Assembly (NCBI RefSeq): GCF_000143415.4
Contig: NW_003314272.1
Location: forward strand, 1,769,146 to 1,833,145
DNA length: 64,000 nucleotides
Direction of reading: 5' to 3'
DNA from: Selaginella moellendorffii
Taxonomy: Eukaryota; Streptophyta; Lycopodiopsida; Selaginellales; Selaginellaceae
Below, piece after piece: positions 34,016-43,225 of the stretch (the stretch's first letter is position 1; each line of letters begins with the position of its first letter). The notes below the pieces were generated by a model. That model had not been told where the DNA came from. It worked only from the letters and a program-made list of their open reading frames with translations, and did not search any database. The position numbers were made by a program, and so were the translations under genes.

Positions 34016-36154
34016 TTAAGCCCTAACGCCCAGCGCGGTCAGTGCCACCTCGTCGGGCCAGAAGGGCATGTTCTTGGAGAGCTCCTTGGCCCGGCCGCGC
34101 TGCCTCGATCGCCCCAGCACGTCGATCATGCAGCAGTAGTGTTCCATCGTCGGCTGGAAGCCCCGGGAATCCCCGGCGATGGAGAGGAAACACTTGCGGC
34201 TATGATCCAGCAGCCCATCGTGGCTGCAAGCAGTGAGAACCCCCGTGAACGTCGCGGCGCTGGGACTCCCTCCCTCGAGATCCATCTCGCGGAGGAGCTC
34301 CAGCGATCGCATCCTCTTCCCTCTCCCCGCGAGCGCGTAGCCATGGACGAGGACGTTCCACGCGACCGTGTCACCGCTCTCGGGCAGCCGCGAGAAGAGG
34401 ACTCTTGCTCGATCGATGCGGCCCCGCCGCACAAACCCGGCGATGAGCGCCGTCCACGCCACCGCGTCGCGCTCCGGGGCTCTTGCCGCGAGCTCCACAG
34501 CGAGGTCGAGCTCGCCACTCTCGGCGCACGCCGTGATCATCGACGTCCACACCAGCAGGTCCTTGGATCCCTCCGGCACGCCTAGGAAGAGCTCCCAGGA
34601 TCGGTGAAGATCACCGTTTCGTGCACAGGCCTCGATCACTGGCGCCCACGACACCAGCTCCTTGCGGGGCATTCGATCAAAGATGGCGAGCGCCTCGCTG
34701 GTGTGGCCGTGGCCAGCGATCTCGTGCGCTAGCACCGCCCATGCGATCGCATCGTGCTCGGGCATTCCCTGGTCGAATGCCCACAGCGCCTCCTCTGTCC
34801 GGCCACTCCGGGCGTAGGCCGCGAGGAGGATCGTCCACGACACTGCGCTCCACTCCGGGAGGGAATCAAACAAGAGCTTGACGCGATCGAGAGAGGTCTC
34901 TGCCGCGAGCAGTGAGTTCCAGGCTACCAGGTTCCTCTCGGGCATTCTCTCGAGGAGAGATCTCGCCTCTTCAAGCTGCCCGCTCCGGGCATACGCTGCG
35001 AGGAGAGATGCCCACGAGACGATGTCGTGCTCTTCCATAAGATCAAAGATCTGGAGCGCGCGCTCGATGGCAGCAGTGATTCCAAGCGCGGCGATGATCG
35101 TGTTGCAAGAAATGCGATCGTGCTCGGCCATGCTACCAAAGACGAGCTCGGCCCCCGCGATATGCCCGTTCTGGGCATACGCCGCCACGATCGAGTTCCA
35201 CACCGCTACGTTGAGCTGTGGCGCTCGATCGAACACTCTCTTGGCCTCTTCCACATCCCCGGAGCTCGAGAGTCCTGCGATCAGCGAACTGAAGAGATGG
35301 ATTTTCTTCTCTGGCATTCGCTCGAGCAAGTTCTTCGCGACGGCGGTCTCCCCGGTTGAGATCAGCGCCTGGATCACCGCGCTCCAGATCGCCGTGCTCG
35401 GGCTCTGGATAGATTCGAAGGCTTGGATGGATTTGTGGGCGAGGCCGTGCCTGGCGAATCCACGGATCATGGTCGTGACTGTGATCTCGTCGCGGCTTTC
35501 CATGCTGTGGAAGAGCCTCTCGGCCTCTGCGACATCCCCGGCCTCCATGTAAGCGCCCAAGAGCGAGTTCCACGCGACGATGTTCTTGGTAGGCATCTGG
35601 GAAAACAACTCTCTGGCCTTGATCAAATCCCCACTCCGGGCATAGGCAGCAAGCATCGAATTCCAAGACACAGCATCGCGATGGGGGATTCTCTCGAAGA
35701 TCTCTCGCGCCTCCTCTGCCAATCCATCCTTGGCATACGCCGCGACCATCGAGTTCCAGGAAACAAGATCCTTGTGCGGCATTTTCTCGAAGATCTCCCG
35801 TGATTTTGCCAGATGCCCGTCCCGGGCGTAAGCGGCGATCATGGCGTTCCAGGAGACGCGATCGCGCTGGGGCATCGCGGTGAAGATGGCGCTGGCCTCC
35901 TCCAGCTCGCCATTGCTCGCGTACGCGCCCAGCATCATGTTCCAGGAGAAGACATTCTTGCCCGCCTCGCGATCAAACACCTCTCGCGCCTGCGCCAAAT
36001 CCCCGGCCTTGCCATACATCTGGATGAGGAGATTCGAGAGGTAGACGCTGGAGTGGGCGCTGGAGAGGACCTTGGAGTGGAGGCGCTTGAGCTGCGCGGC
36101 ATCGTTGGCATTGCGAATGAGATCCGCCCAATAAGCGACGGTGGCTCCATCCAT
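34016..36154 (-). CDS. Pentatricopeptide repeat protein, S-type repeats, intronless
   Basis: 712 aa from the ATG at 36154 (MDGATVAYWADL). About 19 tandem ~31-residue S-type repeats are present, for example VSWNAMIAAYARDGHLAKSR followed by EIFEKMP. They end in longer PPR-like units (TFTGVLTACSHDGLLDHSRK, YCCMIDVLGRSRQRGRAKEL). There is no DYW deaminase domain. PPR proteins bind organellar RNA, one base per repeat. An alternative ATG at 36238 would add a 28-residue basic leader, but that stretch holds AGAGCCCTAAAATTC and AGAACCCTAAAATTC, boxes that lie in 5' leaders elsewhere in this window. I therefore prefer 36154, at the cost of an obvious organelle targeting peptide. Confidence 0.85.
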   Translation of the reverse strand: MDGATVAYWADLIRNANDAAQLKRLHSKVLSSAHSSVYLSNLLIQMYGKAGDLAQAREVFDREAGKNVFSWNMMLGAYASNGELEEASAIFTAMPQRDRVSWNAMIAAYARDGHLAKSREIFEKMPHKDLVSWNSMVAAYAKDGLAEEAREIFERIPHRDAVSWNSMLAAYARSGDLIKARELFSQMPTKNIVAWNSLLGAYMEAGDVAEAERLFHSMESRDEITVTTMIRGFARHGLAHKSIQAFESIQSPSTAIWSAVIQALISTGETAVAKNLLERMPEKKIHLFSSLIAGLSSSGDVEEAKRVFDRAPQLNVAVWNSIVAAYAQNGHIAGAELVFGSMAEHDRISCNTIIAALGITAAIERALQIFDLMEEHDIVSWASLLAAYARSGQLEEARSLLERMPERNLVAWNSLLAAETSLDRVKLLFDSLPEWSAVSWTILLAAYARSGRTEEALWAFDQGMPEHDAIAWAVLAHEIAGHGHTSEALAIFDRMPRKELVSWAPVIEACARNGDLHRSWELFLGVPEGSKDLLVWTSMITACAESGELDLAVELAARAPERDAVAWTALIAGFVRRGRIDRARVLFSRLPESGDTVAWNVLVHGYALAGRGKRMRSLELLREMDLEGGSPSAATFTGVLTACSHDGLLDHSRKCFLSIAGDSRGFQPTMEHYCCMIDVLGRSRQRGRAKELSKNMPFWPDEVALTALGVRA

Positions 36155-36238
36155 AACATTTAGAATTTTAGGGTTCTTGAAGCTCCATAAATTTTTGAAT
36201 TTTAGGGCTCTTGCCAGGGCGATCGCGATCGAACGCAT

Positions 36239-37193
36239 TCCTTGTTGGATTTTTTTATGGTTTTCGATTCGCAAGGTACTGCCATGCCAGGCTTTTGTTT
36301 CCTTCTTTTGAAGCACGCGTTTTAGTTTAGAACGAAAGCACAGCAAAAAGAGGGGAACGGCTTGCTCGGAGATCGCAATCACATGCTCGCTCGCATCATC
36401 ATCACAAGTCGCGCAAGAGTGCTTTCAAAGGTTAGTGCTCAATTTTTTTTTCTCGGTTTCTTTAGATCACGCTGGATTGTTTTCGTTGCCCAATGCATCG
36501 CTAGTTTTAGATGAAAGCTTTTAGAACTTTTCTTTGCTTCATCCTGTCCTCTATAGTGGAGGAAGAATGTCGAGAACTTTGGAGCTAGTTTAGGAAGAAA
36601 GCTTTTTAGTTCTTCCTTTCCTCCATGGTGGAGGAAGATTAGCATCATACTTTTTTGGAGCGCTTTAGTTTTTAGTTTTTGTTCTTCGTTGTGTTCCATA
36701 GATGCATGACAACCATAGCTGGCTACTAATACCTTTGCGATCACGTAACCTTACAGATGAGACAAGGAGGGAAAACTGGGAACGAACAACGTTCTTTCTC
36801 TCTTCATCATGCCTTGTGTGGAGTCCGGCTGTCTTCTCATCGATGGCGATCAATCAACGACTTCGAGTTTGGCAGCCGATTTAATTGCATCCGGTTGACC
36901 TTGATGCCGTGAACTTATCATACTTCTTCTTCTGCTGCTTCAACTTGGATCATCATCGCCTCCCCTGGAAACACCAAACAAGCTTAAACTTATCCTCTTC
37001 TTTACGGCTGCCGCGTTTACAAGGTACGGGATTCTTCCCCTCTGCGTTTTAAGAACTGATAATCACTCTTTTGCGCAGTCACTTCCCAGCGGGCTCTTAA
37101 AAAATGGTTTGTCTAAGGTAAGAACTTTCCAGTTGTTAGCATCCAGCAGTGTATGCCAAAGTCATTGTATCTGTGAGTGCCAGTCGAGCGTAT
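36239..37193. other. Intergenic region between PPR and neprosin genes
   Basis: The left part is the PPR upstream region. Around 36500-36640 a ~75-bp block carrying GAACTTT, TCCTC and GGTGGAGGAAGA motifs appears twice in imperfect tandem. I see no gene. The right part is the 3' flank of the neprosin gene. Confidence 0.45.
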
Positions 37194-38828
37194 TTACTGT
37201 TGACAACGAGGATTCTGACCGGGTCCTCCGTAGTAGAAGTAGTTCCCCCAGTCCCCGCTAGTTGCTCTAAGGATATCGTAGCAATTGGGATGTTCTGCTA
37301 GAGTCTGGAGCATAACCTGCGTTTTCAGTTTGTTTGTGCCGTCTACATATCCCAGATTCCTGAAATAGCTAGCCTGCCCGAATCCCTGTGACGGAAAGTG
37401 TCCGCTTCCCATCTGAGTAGCCGTGTGGTGGCCTCGAGGTGCTGTATTAACTATCTCCCCTCCCCACTCGATCATGGACGCATGATCGCCGAGATGAGTG
37501 AAGAGCTCCGCTGGCCAGTATCCTAGTAAAATACCTGGTCCGAATCTCATCCACCAGTTTTTGGTTCTGGGATCCTGGGAGAGAGTGAAACAAGCTCGAG
37601 TTCTTTCTTTTGCATTTGATTCAAACTGATGGGTTTTACCTTCCAGATGAGGATCCGGATGTCGTATTGAGCACCATTGAGCAGTGACAAGGGGGATATT
37701 GTAGCACCAATGGCAATACTCCTCCCGAGTTGTATGAAGCCTGAGCACAGCAGGTTGTAGCAGCCAGTGGTTCGATATGCATCGCTCTGGAAACGATCAC
37801 AGTATATTGAGCACGGAAACAAACTGGAGATTTCAAACTCACCGTCCAGTATGTGAACAACCGGGGGTTGCTGTCGCCGTAAAGCAGTGGACTCACCTGA
37901 AAGACACTCGAGCCAGTCAGTAAACTCTCGAAGTGAAGTCCGAGAAAGGGTCCTTACTTGCCAGCCGGCTTCGATGCTGTTGAGATCGCCATAGAAGGAA
38001 CCAGCAAGCAACCACATTTGGGAGAGGCTGAACTCGTTCGGGACTTGGATGGCTGGTTTCCATACGTTGAGGGACGCTTGAGCACCGTAATACTGGCCTC
38101 CGTTGATGAACGCGATAGCATGCTGCGAAAAAGAGAAACTTTTGAGACTCCAGCAAGAAAGATGCGGAGATGCTTACCTCATGGCTGCCTTGAGCAGGCT
38201 CGGGTGGTCTTATTCTTCTAGGATTGGGGGGTGGCCTTGCTTTGCGACCGTAGCGGCTGACAGAACCACCGACGCGGAGTATGTCATCTATAGTTGTTCT
38301 TCGGATGGGGACGGTTCCTTCGGGGCACTCTCCGCTTTGGTGCCACAATTGGTACGAGACTTTGTCGTCGCCTGGGCTGGATTCGGTTGAAGCTGCTCCA
38401 TCCTCCTGGTCTGGCCAGAAGTCTGGTTTGCTCTACACATCGGACAAGAGACAGCGATTCTAAGCCCAGTTATGCTCGCAAGTCAGCACAACACACCTGG
38501 AGTTTGTGATCTTTGAGCAGCGGGTGATCGAATGCCGGTTGGTTGCTGATGAGAACGCAGTCTATTATGTCCCCGTCTGGACTCTGGGGAAAGAACAACT
38601 CTAAGACGCTGCTACAAAGATCTGGAGGAGGAGTTTGGTTACCCGGATGGTGTGCACCGCAGGCTTGTTGATGTTGTTGAGCTTCTTCCGGAGCTCCAGC
38701 ACCTGTCTCCGGGACAGCCTCCTCCTGTGAGCTGTTCCGGTGGCGTTGATCGCTCCGGTTTCCAAAGCCGACGCGAGATGGATCAAGAACAGGAGTAGAA
38801 CGAGTGACAATCCTCTCCGGCATGACAT
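37194..38828 (-). CDS. Neprosin-family (DUF239/DUF4409) secreted protein
   Basis: Seven exons in transcription order: 38828-38643, 38583-38497, 38432-38178, 38122-37958, 37896-37843, 37786-37640 and 37574-37194 (424 aa). A signal peptide ([17 protein letters not shown]) is followed by the activation-peptide region with [20 protein letters not shown] and [15 protein letters not shown]. The C-terminal neprosin domain has [49 protein letters not shown], the WWMRFG block and a C-terminal GPGQNPRC. Nepenthes neprosin is a prolyl endopeptidase of the glutamic type. Whether this protein is active cannot be told by eye. The family is large in plants and mostly uncharacterised. Confidence 0.88.
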
Positions 38829-39218
38829 GGCCGACACGAAAACTTCTACACACCTACTGGAGGCTGAAGAATTGACTGGAAGCGAGATCTACAAGCTAGA
38901 GAGGCCTGGCGATTTTCTCGAAAGGCTAACTTTGCTCGAGCTACGAGACCGAGGGAGAAGCTTCGACAGAAAGACTGATAGCTTCGGACACAGCAGCAGC
39001 GGCAGCAAGAGCCAGACATGTAGAGACAAACAAGCTTGCACATTACTCTTTCCTGGACAAGGATGAGATCACTGGCGAAAGAGAGGTGGGAGGACCCATT
39101 TCAAACGAGCAGCGGCCAGCGGCAGGATCGAAATGATGATGATGCACGGCCAACATCAGCGAGGAGACAAGCAAAAGAATCACTGGAGTCACTTTTACTG
39201 GAAGCAGAAGAGGAAGAA

Positions 39219-39258
<40 letters not shown>

Positions 39259-40265
39259 CGGCGGTGGAAGGGATAAAGAATTGCGGAGAAATGGAGGGAA
39301 GACAATGGCTGCGTGCGTCGCAACAAGGCGAATGCTTCCTCTCGCTCTCAAGGTGGCATTTTGATGGAGGTATGTTTTGTTTTAGCTTTGCTCAAATATT
39401 ATTATTTTTTTATTTCTTTCCAGAGGAGAGGCCTCGTTGCTGCTCGGCTTGTCACTATCTTCCAGGCCGTGCTACTGCTGCATTGCATCTTCTTACCACT
39501 GTGAGTACGCTCCTGAAACCTCTGCTGGTCCATTTAGTAATTTTATTTCGCTTCTTCGCAAGAGTCGGAGAAAGAGGAGATCCTCTGGCTTGCAATCGGT
39601 CTTTTTCCGTCTCTAGGTTGTAGACGCCCCTTTACAGTGTTTCTTACTTCTCTTCTTCTTTTTCTTCTTCTTCTTCGTCTTCGTCTTCGTTCTCGCTGCT
39701 GCCTGTAGAGATTTCTCGGGCAGGCCGCTTGCCGCTGCTCGCTGAGGACAGTCAGGAAAAAGGAGAAAAATTTAAAGCCAGACGAGAAAAACCTTGTGTG
39801 TGTATGGTGTATGTGAGCATCAGTAAGGTTCTTCCTTTTCACCTTAGGTGCAACGCAAACACACACAGTTACTTCTTCTGCAAACACAGGGTTTTGTAAC
39901 TTGGTGCTCTTAAACGCGTGGAAAGCGATGGTGGTAATTCTATTCGATTTTGACACTCGTCCTTGCTGATCACTACCATTGCCTCCAGCGGGCCAGCGAT
40001 TGCGATATCAAGGTATATGAGCATTAAGGTACTAAACGTCAAGAGGGAACTCTCAGTCATGTCCAGTCCACTATAGCAGCAGCAAAACTGATTTCATTCA
40101 TGAGGCCCAGGAATTTGAAGCTATTGTAGAAAACGGAAGCAAGCACGTACCGGGAATTACTATGCACTGTGAAAGCGAAGAGCGTTGAATCAAACCGGGA
40201 GACGTAAAGAAAGAATAAAAAAAAAACCAAAGTTAAATCTTGAGCACGTACCAAGATCGGCTTGG
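38829..40265. other. Intergenic region with complementary GAA and TTC microsatellites
   Basis: About 1.4 kb without a supportable gene. A GAA-rich tract on the + strand (about 39208-39262) and a TTC-rich tract (about 39650-39690) are complementary, so a through-transcript could pair. The long poly-Glu open frame over the first tract is a repeat artefact. A T-rich tract near 39395-39415 precedes an AG, so an unrecognised spliced non-coding transcript is possible. Confidence 0.4.
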
Positions 40266-42127
40266 TTATTGCTGCTGTTCGTAGATCTGCATATACGCCT
40301 CAGAGAGCGCAACCATCTGCGGCAGAGTTTCTGTCACGTGAAGGTCTTGCATCTCGTACCTGCAAGACGAACAGACCTTTAAATCTGAAAGAGAAAGGAG
40401 AACAAGAATACTCACCATACTTCTTCCGATTTCCTCTGCACAAACACGCGGTAAGAGCCTTCCCTGGGCTTGCCATCGTGGACGGTGTTGGCAATGAGAT
40501 CGTACTTTGAGCGGGCTTTCTTGCTGCCATCAGCGGAACCCAGTGGGATGTAGTCTTTCAGCTCCAGATTTTTCACCGGGAAGTTCACTGCAAAATATAC
40601 AATGAGAAAACGCCTTACAAAGAATTGATAGCAAGAATTTACCCAGTGTTGGATTCTTTTCAATAAAGAAGTTATTCTTCTTGAAGCGCCTCATGTGTAA
40701 GATCAAATACCTCGGCAACCTCGTTACACGATAACGCATTCGTGCTGGCTGTGGCCTCACCACCTCAGTCGGCGTTTCACCATCAAACTTTTTCAAGATG
40801 TTGAAAAGTGGAACCTACAAGAATGTGCGTCAGCAATCAGGAGAGATTGACATGTTCATATACCTGTGGGATGATGTTTTTCTCCATGACATCTTTAAAA
40901 AGTGGAGGTGGGGGTAGATCGAGTCCAAGCATCAGAAATGGCAGCCTGCTAATCTCTCGGTTATTCGGGTCGGACTGCAATTCCTTCAACACTTCTAGCT
41001 CGCCCTGTTTCACCAGTCATAAGACGGACACACTTGTTTAAAACACTCACCTGGAAACATTGGTAGATGATGCTACTGTTGCGCAGTGTTGTACCACCCA
41101 GTTCGCTGTGCAGCGTATTCAGAAGCCAGGAGAAGAATTCCACGGGATCAGACTGCACACCTATACGGAACTTCTTCTTGCTGGCAGACATGATCGCCTG
41201 AAGAAACTCGTGGGGACTGACCTGCAGACGAACCAGCAGCCTTGTCACGAAAGAGAACAAGAAAATCACACCTGTCCTTTGAAGTTCCTGGCATGCCATA
41301 TCTTCCTCGTGAGCTCCCCAAAGCGATGGACAAGAGGAGAACTGGAATGCCTGTAGTTCTCTGGTATCAGGAAAAAGTCCCGGAGCGGAGTCACCCGCAT
41401 GAGCGACTGTATTATGACGTTGACAAAGTCCGTCTCCTTGATATTGTTAAGCCCCACCTACAGCACCACACACAAGCTTCAGAAACCCTGTGTCAGTAAA
41501 CCAAACTAAAACTCCATCTCGAGTGACACTCACCATTCCAGGTAGATAGTCGGAGCCATCGAGAGCTCTCGCCCACTGCTTGCTTTTATCGAGCTGCGAA
41601 ACTTGAGCGCCCGTAAACCTTTAAAAAGGATAACATTAGCATCGCCAAAGCGAGGAAAACGAAAACTCATGAGAGAAAGAGAGGAGAAAAATTTTACCTG
41701 GGATTTAAGACATGGCGAATGTCGTCCAGCGATGGATCATCCACCTCGTAGCCATCGGGAAGGCAGTAGACCTTCTCACTGTGCAAGTTGATAAACACAT
41801 GATGGCCGGCTTCCAGGCTATGCGTGTACGCATGAGACTTCCTTCCCCGGCCTTGGAAGTACTTCCCACACACCAGGCAGGCGTAGACATTGAGATTCGA
41901 GAGAGAAACCGAGCAAAACTTCTCGAAATCAAAGTCCAGAACCTGCGAGTAAAGATTTATCCTCTCAGGCCTCCCAAGAAACGCGACGCATTCTAGCTCC
42001 CTAGTCTTTCTCTTACCTGGCGATTCACTGTGTCAAGGTAGGGGCAGTCCCTCCTCACCTCCGTCTCTTGGCGGCCGCGCTTGGCAGCAGCAGCGGCGGC
42101 ATCGTCGGGAGCGCCTGCTCGCTTCAT
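40266..42127 (-). CDS. USP39/SAD1, tri-snRNP ubiquitin-protease-like splicing factor
   Basis: Nine exons in transcription order: 42127-42017, 41942-41698, 41618-41534, 41457-41272, 41221-41051, 41004-40864, 40814-40643, 40587-40416 and 40359-40266 (458 aa). The N-terminal ZnF-UBP domain has CSVSLSNLNVYACLVCGKYF and HSLEAGHHVFINL. The USP-fold domain opens VGLNNIKETDFVNVIIQSL; active USPs have a catalytic Cys at this point, here replaced, as is normal for USP39. Further blocks are PHEFLQAIMSASKKKF, SDPVEFFSWLLN, LPRYLILHMRRFKKNNFF and the closing YEMQDLHVTETLPQMV. It acts in the nucleus, keeping U4/U6.U5 tri-snRNP competent for splicing. Its start is only 99 bp from the divergent LysM gene. 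Confidence 0.93.
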
Positions 42128-42226
42128 AGCCCTAAATCTATAAAGAGCCCTAAAATAGAAATTAGGGCTCTTGGGTGACTTGGTCTGCCAGAAATTAGGG
42201 GCTCTTGAGTGTTTTGACCAACAAGG
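42128..42226. promoter_or_regulatory. Minimal divergent promoter, USP39 and LysM
   Basis: Only 99 bp separate the two start codons. The segment holds AGCCCTAAA, TTAGGGCTCTT and TTAGGGGCTCTT elements in both orientations, forming an imperfect palindrome. Both core promoters and both 5' UTRs must share or overlap this space. Confidence 0.5.
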
Positions 42227-42517
42227 ATGACAAAATCATCTCTCTCCCTCGCGAGTTTGGCGCTCGTCCTGTGGATTTCGTCACTCGTGACTGGCGCTCA
42301 TGCGTTCCGGAGGCTCCAATCCGGCGGGAGCGAGGAGGAGAAGTGCCCGTGCAACCAGATTTACGTGGTGGAGGAGGGCGAGACGCTGGAGAGCATCGCC
42401 CGCAAGTGCAGCGCGCCCTACATCCTCGAGGACAACCCGCAGATCCGAGACGCCACCGATCTCTTCCAGGGCCTGGTGCTCATGATGCAGTGCGAGGATC
42501 CACCGCCGCGCAGATGA
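42227..42517 (+). CDS. Small secreted single-LysM protein, copy 1
   Basis: A single exon of 96 aa. The signal peptide (LASLALVLWISSLVTGAHA) is followed by one LysM domain: CPCNQIYVVEEGETLESIAR, then KCSAPYILEDNPQIRD and DLFQGLVLMMQC. The paired Cys residues are typical of plant extracellular LysM domains. There is no transmembrane or kinase part and no clear GPI signal, so it is probably a soluble apoplastic protein that may bind chitin-type or peptidoglycan-type glycans. The closest architecture is the ~100-aa LysM proteins of other plants. A paralogue lies tail-to-tail 228 bp downstream. Confidence 0.88.
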   Translation: MTKSSLSLASLALVLWISSLVTGAHAFRRLQSGGSEEEKCPCNQIYVVEEGETLESIARKCSAPYILEDNPQIRDATDLFQGLVLMMQCEDPPPRR

Positions 42518-42745
42518 TCGCGCATCTCCCATCGCCCGATCGGCGGTTACTCACAGTTTTTTTCGCCAAATTCAGTTGAGCGAGAAATTCTGTTGCTCGG
42601 TCAGTTGAAACTCTCCGGGTTTTAGAAAGCGTTCTCTCTGTGTTTGCAAGAATGGAAATCGATACAATTGAATCATCGAACTTGTGTGCCTCACTCTTCC
42701 CCTCCCTCTCAAGAACTTCTGTACAGTCGAATCTCCTGGCTTGAA

Positions 42746-43054
42746 TCAAAAGGCGAGGCCATCCTCGCACTGCATGAACAGCACCAATCCGGGGTAGACA
42801 TCGTCCTCGTCTTTGATCTGTGGATTGTCGTCCAGGATGTAGGGCGCGCGGCACTTGACGCTCATCGTCTGGAGCGTCTCGCCCCTGCGCACCTCGTAGT
42901 ACTGCTGGCACGGGCATCGCCCATGGTGATCGATGCCATCCTCCGCTTCCTCGCGCAGCGATCGCCGCCCTAGAGCTCCCGACGACAAGGATAGAACGAT
43001 CAAGAACAACACGAGACAAGACGATCTGCGAGAAGAGAACGAGAGAGAAGCCAT
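42746..43054 (-). CDS. Small secreted single-LysM protein, copy 2
   Basis: A single exon of 102 aa. The signal peptide region is SSCLVLFLIVLSLSSGALG. The LysM domain reads CPCQQYYEVRRGETLQTMSV, then KCRAPYILDDNPQIKDEDDV and GLVLFMQCED. It shares the C-x-C start, APYIL-DNPQI and GLVL-M-QCED blocks with copy 1. The signal peptides and tails differ, so the pair arose by an inverted duplication that is not recent. Role and location should match copy 1. Confidence 0.88.
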   Translation of the reverse strand: MASLSFSSRRSSCLVLFLIVLSLSSGALGRRSLREEAEDGIDHHGRCPCQQYYEVRRGETLQTMSVKCRAPYILDDNPQIKDEDDVYPGLVLFMQCEDGLAF

Positions 43055-43225
43055 CCTTTGGCCCCCAATCCCTGGCGCCGGATTCTAGGCTATAAAGCCG
43101 GGACCGTTGACCGCCACAAATTTGCCAGCGCCTAAAACCAGGTCAAACCGTACGCGTGGCAACAGATTATACCCTTTTTATTAGCAATAATTAATCTTTT
43201 ATTTTGTGAAGAGATTTGGCCAAGA

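Noticed and set aside
34042-36163. Several plus-strand frames of 60-224 codons
   Set aside because: They are antisense shadows of the tandem PPR repeats, which keep several frames open.
39036-39623. 195-codon frame with a poly-Glu run
   Set aside because: Depends on the GAA microsatellite; no domain and no splice support.
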